Source: Lasiosphaeria ovina (taxonomy: Eukaryota; Ascomycota; Sordariomycetes; Sordariales; Lasiosphaeriaceae). From it: DNA of 64,000 nt. The position numbers were made by a program, and so were the translations under genes. Under the pieces are notes generated by a model. The model was not told the DNA's origin and searched no databases. It was given only the letters and a program-made list of their open reading frames with translations. The stretch covers positions 496,001-560,000 of the forward strand of contig JAULSN010000011.1 of the NCBI GenBank assembly GCA_033439765.1, in the 5' to 3' direction. This document shows, piece by piece, positions 42,027 to 54,300 of the stretch (positions are counted from its first letter, which is position 1; every line of letters starts with the position of its first letter).

Positions 42027-45000
42027 ATGGCAGGCAACACTCGTGGAAAGGGGAGAGCCACTCCTTAGGCCAGTTCAACCCAACAAGCGACCCTCGAGGA
42101 TTTGAACGACCCCGTACAGGACTCTCCTACGCCCTCTACTAGTATGGATCCCTAGCAGTTCCAAGCCTTGATGTTACAGGCGATGACTAACTTTTCTGCC
42201 GGCCTAGGCAACCTTGGAACTACTCTGGCTAACCTAGGACCTTAAGGAGGCCTATCCCGGCCGAAAGACGACCGCCCCCCTACCTACGCGGTTAGTAAGC
42301 TGAGGGTCAATACCTCGTTCCAGGATAGGGAAGACTAGCTATAAGCCGTAGAACAAGGAAACGCTATACGCCAAGACCGACCTCAATAGCTCCAAGTCCA
42401 ATAGGCCAATACCTGGATGGAGCCGGAAACGTAGCAACAATAGCGGGCTTACTAGAAGCAGCTCCACGACGGGGACTTCGAACGAATCGTATAGTAGGAA
42501 TTCAAGGACTACGTTACTTCGGACTACCTTAGTAGCAAGACCGGAGAAGTCCAGGCATATAAAGACTGGCTGGTTTATACCCAACGCGGGAGATTACCCT
42601 AGGAGTTCTATAGAGAGTAGGCCGCCCTAGTTAGACGACTCCCCGGAATAGATACCGAAAGCCCCTTTATAGTACGGGACTATTAGATCAAACTAGACCG
42701 TTTTTACCATAGCCGATACGCCGAGGCCATCCCTAACGTCACCTTAATAAAGGACTATGCCGAATAGTACGAACGTATCTAGTTAACCCGGTCCTACCTA
42801 CGGAACGGTAACGATAAAGAAACCTACCGAAAGCGGATAGGCTCCCCTACTAGCCTCGATAAAGCCCGGAAACTACTACGCACTACGGAGGAAGCTTACT
42901 CCGGGCCCCGCTACGATAAAGCCCGGATCTAACGAAGGGAACTCCGGGATCTACTAATAAAGGATATACCTCCCACCCTAGTATAACTAGTTACCGGGTC
43001 TAACGCGCAGGCCCTTCTCTATACTAGAGAGCCGATTACGTACTACAACTATAGTAAGCTAGGATACGTATAACGCTAATATACCCTCCTACGTACTACG
43101 GCCCTACCGGGCTCGGATACTAGGATCCAGAATATCGGTATAGAGAATGGTGAGGACCCCGGTGACCTATATCCGGAACCCTCCGACTTAGAAGACGACT
43201 CGGAAAACGAGAGGCGGTAGACGACGACCCCGATCGATCTACCTAGGCTATCTTTAAGGGGGTAAAGCCGGGCCCTACCTTCACCATCCAAGGTAGTACT
43301 CGCTCCTAGCGCCGTGGCCAGAAGGCCGCACTACTAACGGTAGTTATTAATACCGATACGGGGGCCTAAGTTAATTACGTAGATCACCGGTTCTACCGGG
43401 TATATTATATCCCTATACTCCCGGAGGCCGAAGGCCTCGACCTACCGTAGCTTATTAACCCTAACGGTAGCCGGATTAAGAACTACGGCATTTTCTACCT
43501 TACTCTCCAACTTACTAATATATACGGGAACCCCCGTACCGTATCTTAATTCTTCTACGGGGTTAAGCGGCCAAAGGGGGCCCTACCAATACTATAGGGG
43601 AACCCGGGTATGGGATTAGAGGGCGTGGTTCTTCATACCGCCCTTAACGCCTTCGAATAGGGCCGTTACTCGGAGATCCTACCGGGGGAATTCGCCCGAG
43701 ACGTCCTTAACGGCGTACCCGCCTTTACGGCCATAGTCTCTAACGTGGTTATCGGGCCCGAGGAGGACCATATCGATACCCTCGACGGCCCGATATAGGA
43801 GCCAAACCCAGAACCTTTACCCCCGGAGCTCGTATACCGCTTAGCCGTCTTCTCGGAATAAGCATCTCGGGAGCCTAATACCCTCGAAGGAGCCGAGCAC
43901 TATATCGATCTTATAGAGGGGTCTATACCGCCGTAGGGCTATATTTATCCCCTTAGTCAAGCCTAATTGGACGAACTAGCTCTCTATATCTAGGAGAACC
44001 TCGCTAACGGCCGTATCGTAGAAAGTAGCAGCCCTACCGGAGCCCTAGTTATTTTCGTCCCTAAGAAGGATGGAACTATACGCTTATACGTCGACTACCG
44101 GGGCCTAAATAAGATTATTATTAAGAACCGGTACCCTCTACTACTTATCAACGACCTTATGGACCGCCTTATAGGTACCCGGTTCTTCACTAAGCTCGAC
44201 CTTAAGGATACCTACTACCGGATCCGGATCCGTAAGACCGATTAATAGAAGATAGCCTTTAAGACCCGCTATAGCTAATTCGAATATACTATTATACCGT
44301 TCGGCTTGACTAATACGCCGGCCACCTTCTAAGCCTATATTAATAGGGCCTTAGCCGGCCTAATAGATATGTTTTATATCGTCTACCTCGATAATATCCT
44401 TATCTACTCCACCACCCGTAAGGAGTATACCCGCTATATCCTAGAGGTGCTCGACCGTCTTGAATAAGCCCAGCTCTTCGCTAAACGGTCAAAATACTCC
44501 TTCTACTAGGACCAAGTCGAGTTCCTAGGCTTTATTATTAACTACTAAGGTATCTCAATAGACCTCGAACGGGTTAAGGCAATCTAAGAATAGCCCGTAC
44601 CCTAGTTAATACGAGAGATATAAGTCTTCCTCGGATTCGCCAACTTCTACCGCCGGTTTATCTAGGGGTATTCTAGGATTACAGCCCCCATTACCGTACT
44701 ACTAAAAGGAGAGGCCACTAACCCTTTCCGATAGTTACTAGAGGCCGATACCGCCTTCAACCACCTCAAAGTAGCGTTTAGTTAAGTAGGTTTCCTTACC
44801 TACTAGGATCCAACCCGCCAGACTAGAGTCGAGACCGATACTAGTAATAAGGCGATCTCCGGGATCCTCTTATAGCTAGTCGACTCTTAATAGCGCCCTA
44901 TAGCCTACTAGTTAAGGAAGCTCACTAATACCGAGCTCCGGTAGGCCACCGGGTAGAAGGAACTTATCGCTATTATCGAGTCCCTCGAGTACTAGGGCCA

Positions 45001-47320
45001 CTACCTAGGCGGCACCGACTAGAGGTTCGTAGTTCTCACCGATTACGAGGCCTTAAAAGGGGTAATTATAGCCCTAGCCCGAGACCTTAAGGGCCACTTA
45101 GCTAGATAGGTATACCGCCTATCTCCTTTCGATTTCGACCTCGAATATCGACCTAGGGCTACTAACCCCGCCGACCCCCTTTTAAGAAGACCGGACTATA
45201 TAATAGGAGAGATTACCTACGACGATATATTACCCACCTTAACGAAGAAGCTATAGTTAGCTAGGGAGTTACTAGTAGTAGTAAGGGCAATCGTAGCCTA
45301 GATTAAGGCCGGGGTATAGAAGAAGTCGTACTCCCGGAAGTACCGTAGAGCGGTGAGACGAGTTAAATAGACCCTTTAATATCCTCGAGTTAAAGGTATA
45401 GCTAGGGTTTCGGCTATAACGCGCTTTGCCCTCGGGGCCACCGGACGCGTAGCGTTTAATAAAGCGGAGCCCCGGGAAAGGAGCTACTAGCGGGACGGAA
45501 GCACCCCGACGGAGGGGCTAGGACGCCGTACTAGGAGAACTACTACGGACTCGCCAGAGTAGACGATCTCGCCGGGGCGGTTAGATTAGAGGGTCGAGGG
45601 GTAACTAAAGCCAGACGCTTAGGGTACCGACCTATTAATTCCTTACGCGGTTACGGTAGAGGTTTACGCCGGTAAGGCAACTAAGGAATAGGATCCTAGG
45701 CATAGATTCTATAGGTCGATTATCGCCCTATAGAAAGGGGATCTCGAATATAGAAGCCGTATTAAGGAGGTGCTCGAGGATTAAAGAAACACGGGTACTA
45801 GGCCCATAGGGAAACCAGGGAATAACAATACGCGTATAGGTACTGGATTCCAGGGCAGACCAGGAAATAATAGCGTTAATAACGCGGGTACTAGGCCCAT
45901 AGGGAAACCAGGGAATAATAATATAAGGCGTATAGGTACTAGGTTCCAGGGCAGGCTAGGAAATAATAGCGTTAATAATAAGGGGGCCCTCTAATATAAA
46001 GGTAGGCTAGTAATCCTAATAGCGCTAGTAGTACGAAGAGAGCTAATACGCTTATACTACGATAACCCTAGAGCCGGGCATTTTAGGAGCTATAAGATAG
46101 TGGACCTATTAAAGCGAAGATTCTACTAGGAAAATCTAGATATAGAAGTACAAGCTTATATAAAATAGTACTAGGTATACCTCGGTAACCGATAACTAAG
46201 GTATAAGCCATACGGGAAGCTCAGCTCCCTACCGCTACCTACCCAACCTTTCGAAGAAATTAGCCTAGATTTCATTACGAAGCTACCCCCTTACTAGTAT
46301 AAGGACCGTATTATAGATACCATCCTGGTAGTTATAGACCGGTTTACGAAAACCGCGCTCTTTATCCCAACTACTACTACGGTTACGGTAGCCGAGTTAA
46401 CCTAGCTACTCTACGAGTATGTAGAATGCCGATTTAGTATACTAATAGGTATGGTCTCCGACCGAGATTCCCTATTAACTAGTAATTTCTGGGTGGAGCT
46501 CTCTAAAGCTCGCCAAGTTAAGTAGAGGCTCTTAATAGCCTACCACCCGCAGACCGATAGCCAGTCGGAACGAACATACCAAAGCCTATAGTACTATTTA
46601 AGGTACTTTACCGACGAAGAGGCCTAGTAAGCACCACTACTCTACGAAGCGGAGTTTACGTACAATAACAGCGTATACATAACCATCGGAGCGAGCCTAT
46701 TCGAGGCTCTATACGGCTATAATCCTCGGATGGCGCATTACGTACCCTCTATACAGCTAAAGGTATAAGGGGTTTACGAGCGGCTGAGCAAGCTAGCACA
46801 CCTGAGGGAGAGGTTATACTACTATTGGCAGAAGGTAGTGGACTCCTAGAAGAAATACTACGACGCACGACACCAGTGGATCGAATTCAAAGTAGGAGAG
46901 ACAGTTGGACTCTCTATATAGAATTTCCGATTCAAGGTAGGAAGGAAGCTAGCACCAAGGTTCATCCCAGTCAAGACTACGGAAAGGATCGGCATGTAGG
47001 CATACCGGGTCGAACTACTAGCTAAGTACGCCCGGCTCCATAATGTCTTCCTAGTCTCCCTATTAGAAAAGTAGTCGGTAGCCGAAGGCCAGAAGGTACT
47101 ACCACTACCAGAGCTAATAGAAGGAGAGGAGGAGTAGGAAGTAGAAGACATCGTAGAATACAAGGATGAAGGAGAACGAAAAAGGTTCCTAGTCAAATGG
47201 GCAGGCTGGCCAGCAGAATATAACACCTGGGAACCTAGGGAACACTTGGCCAACGCACAGAAGGTGCTACAACGATACGAGAAAAAAGCAAAACAAAGGC
47301 ACAGGAAGTGGAATAACTAA
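42027..47320 (+). pseudogene. Element B Gag-Pol polyprotein, destroyed by RIP stops, chromodomain still readable
   Basis: The frame opens at MAGNTRGKGRA (42027) with stops at TAG/TAA from the start. In the reverse transcriptase (about 43980-44580) one reads VPKKDGTIRLYVDYRGLNKI, FTKLDLKDTYYRIRI and IVYLDNILIYS. The catalytic YLDD is now YLDN, matching a G-to-A change. RNase H, integrase (zinc-binding region near 46070-46190 and a catalytic core to about 46700) and a C-terminal chromodomain follow. The chromodomain (about 47137-47250) reads [20 protein letters not shown] and NTWEPREHL and has no stop. RIP density falls towards both ends (42.0-42.2 and 46.6-47.3 kb). Confidence 0.85.
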
Positions 47321-47372
47321 AAAGTCATTAATCCACGAGCACGACCCGCAGGCAGTGCCCATGAACCAAGAT

Positions 47373-47443
47373 GCCCCGAGGAGGATTCGAACCCCCGACC
47401 TCTAGCAAAGATACTAGGGTATTAACCACTACACTACCGCGGC
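47373..47443 (-). other. tRNA-like sequence in element B, antisense to pol
   Basis: On the minus strand the 71-nt stretch begins GCCGCGG and ends TCGGGGC (6 of 7 acceptor pairs). It has a D-arm-like GTGTAGTGGTTAATAC and a T arm around GGTTCGAATCC. The anticodon stem is CTAG/CTAG with an 8-base loop, so it is not a clean functional tRNA. The possible anticodon is CTT, which is uncertain. It lies between the chromodomain stop and the 3' LTR. Confidence 0.6.
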
Positions 47444-47523
47444 GCTTTTGCTCTTATTAGAGGGAGGACAACAGATAAGGTTCAAGATCGACGAGGACGT
47501 CGATCTACGGGGGGGGGGATAGT

Positions 47524-47787
47524 TATAAGGAAAGAGCACCCTAAGTACGTACGCACACCTTTGTGTGCGCCCACCACCTGTCACCAACTGGCCAGACCAC
47601 TGCTAGTTGGCATAGCTACTGCCGTCACAAGGAACGGAGCCCCTGAGCATGTATATAAGCAGCGGCCCTCGCCCACCTTCCTTTGCGAGGGCCAGGTTGA
47701 AGTCTTACACCAATGCCACTCATTGCTCGCCCTTCTTCTTGCCTACATTGTGACCACCTTGATCAGGCGTACCTGCCCTCTCTTACA
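47524..47787 (+). repeat. Element B 3' LTR
   Basis: 264 bp, nearly identical to 41719..41982, with TATATAA at 47652-47658. Preceded by a G-run (about 47510-47518) that can serve as the polypurine tract. Confidence 0.9.
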
Positions 47788-48242
47788 CTTTTCTCCTTCC
47801 TTCCTACCCTCTACTTATTTCTCTAGTTGCCCGTAATATGGAAGAGGAATAAGGTCTTGGTACGGAGGAAGAAGACCTCACCGACGAGTAGCTCTAGATT
47901 ACGGGCAAACTCTCTAAGCTTCAGACTCGTATTCTTACGGTTCGTCGCCGCCGTAAGAATCTAAGGGAGAGAGGGAAAGAGCTTTTCGGGCGCGGCATAG
48001 TCGAATTCGAAAAAAACAACCCGGTGCCCGTCCCTTCAGCCCTAGCTCCTTCCGCTTCGGCTCCTGCGGCTTTTTCCTCCCTCGACCCTACCCTACTAGG
48101 CTTCTCTTCGCCTACGCCTTCCTTCCTTAATTAGACCGGCGATATGCCCTAATTAACTAAGTCCCTATAGGCACCTACTACGAGTCCCTCGACTAGGCCT
48201 TAATATAGCGCGTTATACGGAGTGGTTCTTAATAATTAAGTA

Positions 48243-48360
48243 AGGTCGCTAGTTTAGTAGTATGACGTATTACCGCGTATCTCGCTAGCCGGAAATGGCC
48301 TTGGCTATTCCGGTTAGTAGGAGCCAGTACGAGGTCGTAGGTTCGAATCCTACGCGATCT
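48243..48360 (+). other. tRNA-like sequence with a long intron-like insert, in element A
   Basis: AGGTCGC at 48243-48249 pairs over 7 bp (one G-T) with GCGATCT at 48354-48360. The T arm GTAGG-TTCGAAT-CCTAC is perfect, and a T-rich run follows. A D-arm-like TAGTTTAGTAGTATGACG is present. The middle is about 45 nt longer than a normal tRNA and RIP-altered, so the anticodon cannot be read safely. It starts four bases after the antisense ORF ends and is antisense to pol. A diverged copy lies in A0 (56786-56908). Confidence 0.6.
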
Positions 48361-48399
48361 ATTATTTTTATATTTTTCTAGATCGTCCCCGGCGCCTTG

Positions 48400-51300
48400 G
48401 AGCTACTTGCGTAGGCTCCCTAGGCCGGTCTAGATTTCGTTAGTGGAATTCTTGGATCTTCTTTAGGTAGCTTAGAAATGAAACTAGTTCCTACGAGTTC
48501 TCCTTATTCCTATAATCGAGCTATTTGATTAGGTATTAGAGCTCTCCTTTTACGATTCGAGAGTCCAAAACCTGCTTAATATCGTACTCTTCCTCGAAGT
48601 CCTCGACTTCGATGTCCTGAGCTAGCCGCGCGTTCTTCGGCGCTAGTTCCAAAAGTGAAATATGAAAAACATTTATCCTTAGCTTTATCGTACTGGGTAG
48701 GGATAGTACGTAGTTGGATATCGCGATCTTCTTTTTAATCTTGAACGGTCCAATCCTCTTAAAGTCCAGCTTCTTACTTAGCCGTTTTATCGTTAAAAAT
48801 TTGGTCGAAAGAAAAACCTTATCCCCCTCCTCTAGGCGAGGTCCCTCGAGCCTATATTTGTCGTAGTACGTCTTTATATACTAGCGTACTTATTCTAATC
48901 TACCTTATAGGTAGGCGTATAGTTCCTTAATCCGATCTATAACTACTCGAGTACGGGGTATACTTAGTACTTCCGTAGGTGGTCCCTACTTAAGATCCGT
49001 ATCGTACTTAAAGAGGTTAAAGAAAGGGGTAGTTCCGGTAGCTTCTAGAACCGCTATATTATAGTTGAACTACGCGTTTAGTAAGAGGTCGACCTAGTTA
49101 TCTTATTTAAAGTTAACGTAGATCCTGAGGTACGTTTTTAGGATCTGATTGAGCCGTTCCGTCTGACCGTCTATTTATAGATAGTATAATATAGAGGGCT
49201 TACCTCTCGTTATTATTTCTTCTATAAGACTCTTCTAGAACTTTAATATAAAAAGCTTATCTTAGTCCGAGATAATCTCTTTTAGCTATCCGTAATATAA
49301 GCCGATATACTTCTAAAAGACCTTAGCGAACTTCGTAGCGTCCTAAGTCTCTTTAAATAGGATAAAGTACGAGTACTTCGTGAATCGGTCTACTACTACC
49401 TATACCGCGTCGTAGACTACGTCCGTAACCGGGTCTATTAATAGTAGTAGCTTCGTAATAAAGTCTATTATAATTAAAGCGAATAGATCTTCTACGACTA
49501 GAAGTAGTTCTAAGAGTCCGTATAGTATATGCTATTTTGCCTTACTCTTATAGTACTCCTCGTATTCTACTAGTACCTCCTTCACCTTAGCTCTAATACT
49601 AGGGAAGTCGTACTATTATTAGATTCTCGCGAGTATCTTGGCTTATCCGAGATATCCGTTAAGTTTAGCGTTATATTACTCTTAGATTAACTCTAATTAA
49701 TCGTTAGGATATATATATATCTTATTACTATACCAAACTTTACCTAGGCCGTCGATAGTAATACCGAACGGTAGGTCTTACTCTTCCTCTAAGGTACGAG
49801 CCCTAAACTAGTATTCTTTATCGTTCTCCTATTCTATATAATAAGTTATATAAACGTCGTACTAGTCTTCGATAGGGTGCTTAAGTACTTCCCTATCTTC
49901 TTATAAAAGAGGTAGTAATTCCGTCTCTTCTCCCTAGACCCGATAGTCCGGTCTTCTACTAAGAGCGTCCGCCCGAACGTTCTCCGTTCCTTTAACGTAA
50001 TAAACCTCGAAGTTAAAGGGTACGAGGAATTCTACTTAGCGTACTTATCTACCGCTAAGTTTCTACTTCCTAGTCTATTACTAAAGGTTATAATAATCCG
50101 TATATACCTTAACGGGTTACTCCGTTCCGCTAAGGTAAGGTTACTAGTCTTTAAAAGCGTAGATAATCGACCTTAGTTCTTTATCGTACGTCTACTAGTT
50201 TTCTTCTACCCCTTTAAATACTTTAGAGATATAGGTAACTAGATAGTTTTGGCCGTCGTACTTCTACTTAAGGACTACTCCTATAGCGTAGTCTAAGGCA
50301 TCCGTCTCGACTTTAAAAGGTTTACTAAAGTCTAATAGCTTTAGTACTAGGTCTTTAATTATCCTCTACCTAAGGGTCTTAAAGGCTACTTAATATTCTT
50401 CCTTCTACTCCTATAGTATATCCTTAGTAGTAAGCTTATAAAGGAGTCGCGTAATTACTACGAATCCCTTAATAAATATCCTATAGAAGCTAATAAATCT
50501 AATAAAAGACTTAATATCTATTAGGTTCTACGGTACTAGCTAGTCTCTAACTACCTCGATCTTCTTCGGGTCGATTCGTACTTCTCCTAGCGAGATCTCG
50601 AAACCTAAGAAGGTCGTCTTTTGAACGTAGAACTTACTCTTTATATAGTTAACTGAGAGTTTCTACTTATTAAGAGCTTATAGTACTACGTATATATACT
50701 TCTTATACTCCTTTAACGTTTTACTATAGATTAGGATATTATCGATATAGACTATAGCGAATTTATCGATATAGTCGTATAGAGTATAGTTAATTATCTC
50801 TTAGAATAATACTAGAGCGTTAGTTAAGCCTATCGGTATTACTAGGTACTTAAAGTACTTATACCGAGTTCTAAAGGCTATCTTCTACTTATCTCCTTCC
50901 CTAATTCTAATATAGCCGAATCCGAAAGGGAGGTTAAGCTTAGTAAACTACTTCGCCCCGGATAACCGATTACGTATTTCGGTGATTAACGGGAGGGGAT
51001 ACCGGTTTTTAATAGTCTCCTCGTTTAGAGTACGGTAGTCTATAACTATACGTAGCTTTCCTTACTTTCGTAGTACGAATAGTACGGGGTAGGCTACCTC
51101 TAATCTTAAGTATCTAATAAAACCGCGTAGTAGGTTCTTACTTAAATACTCCTTTATCGCCTTATTTTACTATAGTATAAGGTAATAGATACTATATCTC
51201 CTAAGCTTTACTCCTAGCTTTAGGTTAATCTTATAATCGAACGGTCTATACTCTAGTAGCTAGTCCCTTATTCGGATTCTAAAGATATCGTATTTTAGAT

Positions 51301-54300
51301 ATTCGCGGGGTACGTTCTTAAACTTATCCGGTATCTTACCTAAGTCGTCCTCGTCCGGCTCGATAGCCTTAATAAGTATAATAAATCGTCCTTCGCCGAT
51401 ATCTACTCCCTTCTTTAGCTTAATCGACCTACTATAATCCCTACGTTGGCCTATATAGCGATCTTGGCTCCTACTTTCTGCTTTAAGCGGCCCTTCCTCG
51501 TTATCTTGAGGGTTTTCTTCCCGAGGTTAGCGTCCTAATCTACGGTCTTTCTTCTTTCTACTAGCGAGAAATTTATTACCTTTCTCCTACTAAATATCGG
51601 GGTTATAAGCTTCTAGCTACGGGTCCCCTAATAGTATATCGAACTACTTTACTAACGGTAGTATATTAAATATAACTTCGTAGGATTCTCTATCTACCGT
51701 GATTAGTAGCGGTTGGGTCTCCTATATATAATACCCGTTATTAAATCCTATAGGAGCTCTATCGAAGGTCTTTAGCTTTAAGGGGGCCTCCTTTTCCTTC
51801 TAAGGGATTCGGAGTCGCTTTACGAGATCGGCGGAGATAATATTTCTATTACTTCCTCCGTCGATTTTCGCGACTAGGGATAACGATCCCTTCTCTTTCC
51901 TAGATCCCTATTCGTACTAGGCCTATATCTATAGCCCTCGTAAGAATCCTAGTTCCGCCTCTACTCTACTAACGATTACTTCGTCCGAGCGAGATAGTGA
52001 TTGAGGTCTTTGGGTAGACCTAACCGTAGGATGCCTCTAATCCTCAGTATCGGTCCGTTCGAACGTAGGTTTTACTCGCGGTCGCCGGGCCTACTAGAGG
52101 CCCGCGAGCCGTTTCCCAAACGTTCTCTTACCTACTATAATTACTAATATAGTATTCATTCTCTTCGGGTCTTCTACTAGGGTACCTTAGGTTTATACTC
52201 GATACTTACGAGTTATCGTATTTCGTTCTTAAGGGCTAAGCGCGCGTCTCGCTCCTATTACTACCGTACGGTCCTCTAGCGAGACCTTCTAAGATATTAG
52301 CGCTAACTAGTAGTCCAAGCTATAACCTTCTAGCGCTAGTATATAGTATAGTCGATATTTTCGTACTCTCTCTAGTCGGTCTTCCTCTTCTAATAGTCCT
52401 TCTAGGAGAATAGCTTTACTACGATCTCTGAGCTACCTTCGGCTTATAGATCGGTATCCACCTCGATCTCCTCTATAAGTACGTACCGAAATACCCTAGG
52501 CATCGCCTGGTCTCTAATTCTAGCCGGAAAGTAGTCGAAATTCCACTTATATACGAGGTATATCTAATAGGTATCGTAGATATAACTTATCTAATCCACT
52601 CCCTCGTATTCAGGATATTTAGGGTCAAGTTAGAGCGCGTCTCCTACTTCGATATCCGCTTCCTCTATTATATCCTTTATAACCTTCCCTATCTTAGTAT
52701 CTTCGGCGGGGCGTAAGGGTCGCCTAATCTCCTCGTAGTCCCCTTCGTCGATTTAGCTTTCCTAAGGGGCTAATCGCTAGTCCCTATATTCCTCCAGGAC
52801 TACGTATTCCTCGTTTAGCTACCCTAATAAATCTATTTTCTACTAAGTTAAGTAGGCTAGAATAAGGATATCGTCCTAATACTCTTTAGGTAATTGGTTT
52901 CCTTTATCGATCCTCCTAATTAGCTCTTCCTACTCTATACGGTATCTCTCTAATCCTTTACGAAGGTCTAGGATTTCTCTAACCATAGCTTTATAGCCTT
53001 ATATCTAGTCCTCTTCTTCTTCATCCGTAAACGGAGAGGGGACCTCCAATCCCTAGGCTTCTACTAGCCCGCGGGCAAGTCCCTATATACCGTAGTCGGG
53101 GAGACTTCCTATCTCGTCCTATCCTTACTCTACTCGCGAGGGTAGCCGATCGCTAGTAGGCTTAAAGGCTACTATAATATCGTCCTCTTCCTCGTCTTAT
53201 AAGACTATACCCACGACCTAAGTATCGCTAAAGCGTAGCTTCTTATCTTCCGAGGGCCTCTAGTTACCCTATTTTCGTAATTAGCGGTATTTGTAAGGGG
53301 AAGGCAGGTACGCCCGATCAAGGTGGTCACAATAGAAGCAGTAGGTAGGCAGAGCAAGAAGTGGTATTGGCTAAAGACTTCAACCTGGCCCTCGCAAAGG
53401 AAGGTGGGCGAGGGCCGCATCTATATGTAGGCTCAGGGCCTTTGTTGAGGCTCCGCGGGCGTGGCGCCACGGTGTGGCGCTTGTGGCGCGGCCAGTTGTG
53501 CGTGCCTTCGAGGGCTGCGCAGCGAGGGCTGCGCAGGGCCCTTTGAGGGCCTTTGTTGCGCAGGGCCTTTGAGGCTCTGCGAGTGTGGCGCTGCCGTGTG
53601 GCGTTGGTGGCGCAGATGACACAGCGCGCATCGGCTTTGGGCCCGGGCTTCGCACAGGAAGGTGGGCGAGGGCCGGGGCCGCATGCTCGGGGGTCCTTTT
53701 CCTTACAGTATTCTCTAGCCTAGTGGCCTTTCTTACTATAGTTATTATAGGTATCGTTCTTCTTATCGCGAGGTAGGCGTAACTACTATACTAGGTTCTA
53801 AAGAAGTACTCTAACGCTTTCGTCTATTAGTCCTAGGTATATACCTAAGGTAATTAAAGATATAGCCCTCTTCTTCTTATCGTTAGGCTTATTACCCTAG
53901 CGGCTATAGTAGCCTCCTACTAGTCGTCCGTCCTTCTTTTCTCGTCGCTTCTTACTTTCGCGCTAGAACTATCGGTCATCGATATTAATTACCGCTTCGA
54001 TATATTCCCGTAGTATCTCCGGGCGAGGCGTCTTATAGAGTTCGTCCTTAACGTAGTCCTTTAGGCTATCGTAGAACGTAAGTAGCTATCCCTAGACTAA
54101 CTAGTTAAGGCGTAGTATATAGGTCTAGAACTCAACTATATACTCGGCCACTAAGCGAGTCTATCTCAGCCTCTTAATCTACTCTTCGGCCTTCCTCTAG
54201 ATATAGCGTTCCGTAAAGAATTCGCCCATTAGCTTAAGGACTCCCTCCGCTCCCTCGTTAATATTAGCGTAGATAACGGGGTTCTTATCCTTTACTACTT

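Larger units (their letters stand above)
41719..47787 (+). mobile_element. Element B: complete chromovirus-type Gypsy retrotransposon, 6069 bp, RIP-mutated
   Basis: LTRs of 264 bp (41719..41982 and 47524..47787) run TGTAAGG...CTTACA. They differ only by a few transitions. The 5-bp duplication CTTTT (41714-41718, 47788-47792) is exact, and removing the element restores the element-A antisense frame. Internal order is Gag, protease-like, reverse transcriptase, RNase H, integrase, chromodomain, then an antisense tRNA-like sequence before the 3' LTR. Confidence 0.92.
41482..48239 (+). pseudogene. Antisense ORF of element A (Cys-rich plus coiled coil), split by element B
   Basis: Starting MSNRIGKTRR at 41482, the frame runs to 41718, where element B is inserted, and resumes in the same frame at 47793 after one CTTTT duplication is removed (ARTSLPF then LLPSYP). 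It ends near 48239. Stops are TAG/TAA only. The first part contains a block (YRYGREYIIAKRSKRYREYIDRKV) whose Tyr positions are in part Cys in the A0 copy at 55581. That spacing suggests a former fungal zinc-cluster-like motif damaged by TGC-to-TAC changes (inference). The second part has a basic/acidic helix (KLSKLQTRILTVRRRR...EKNN), likely coiled coil, then a Ser/Ala/Pro-rich tail. It lies on the strand opposite to gag-pol, between pol and the 3' LTR. Function unknown, possibly regulatory. Confidence 0.55.

Noticed and set aside
53361..53684. Frames with repeated AEPQRP-type or cysteine-rich sequence in the solo LTR
   Set aside because: They come from the GC-rich tandem units of the LTR and have no start context or conservation.
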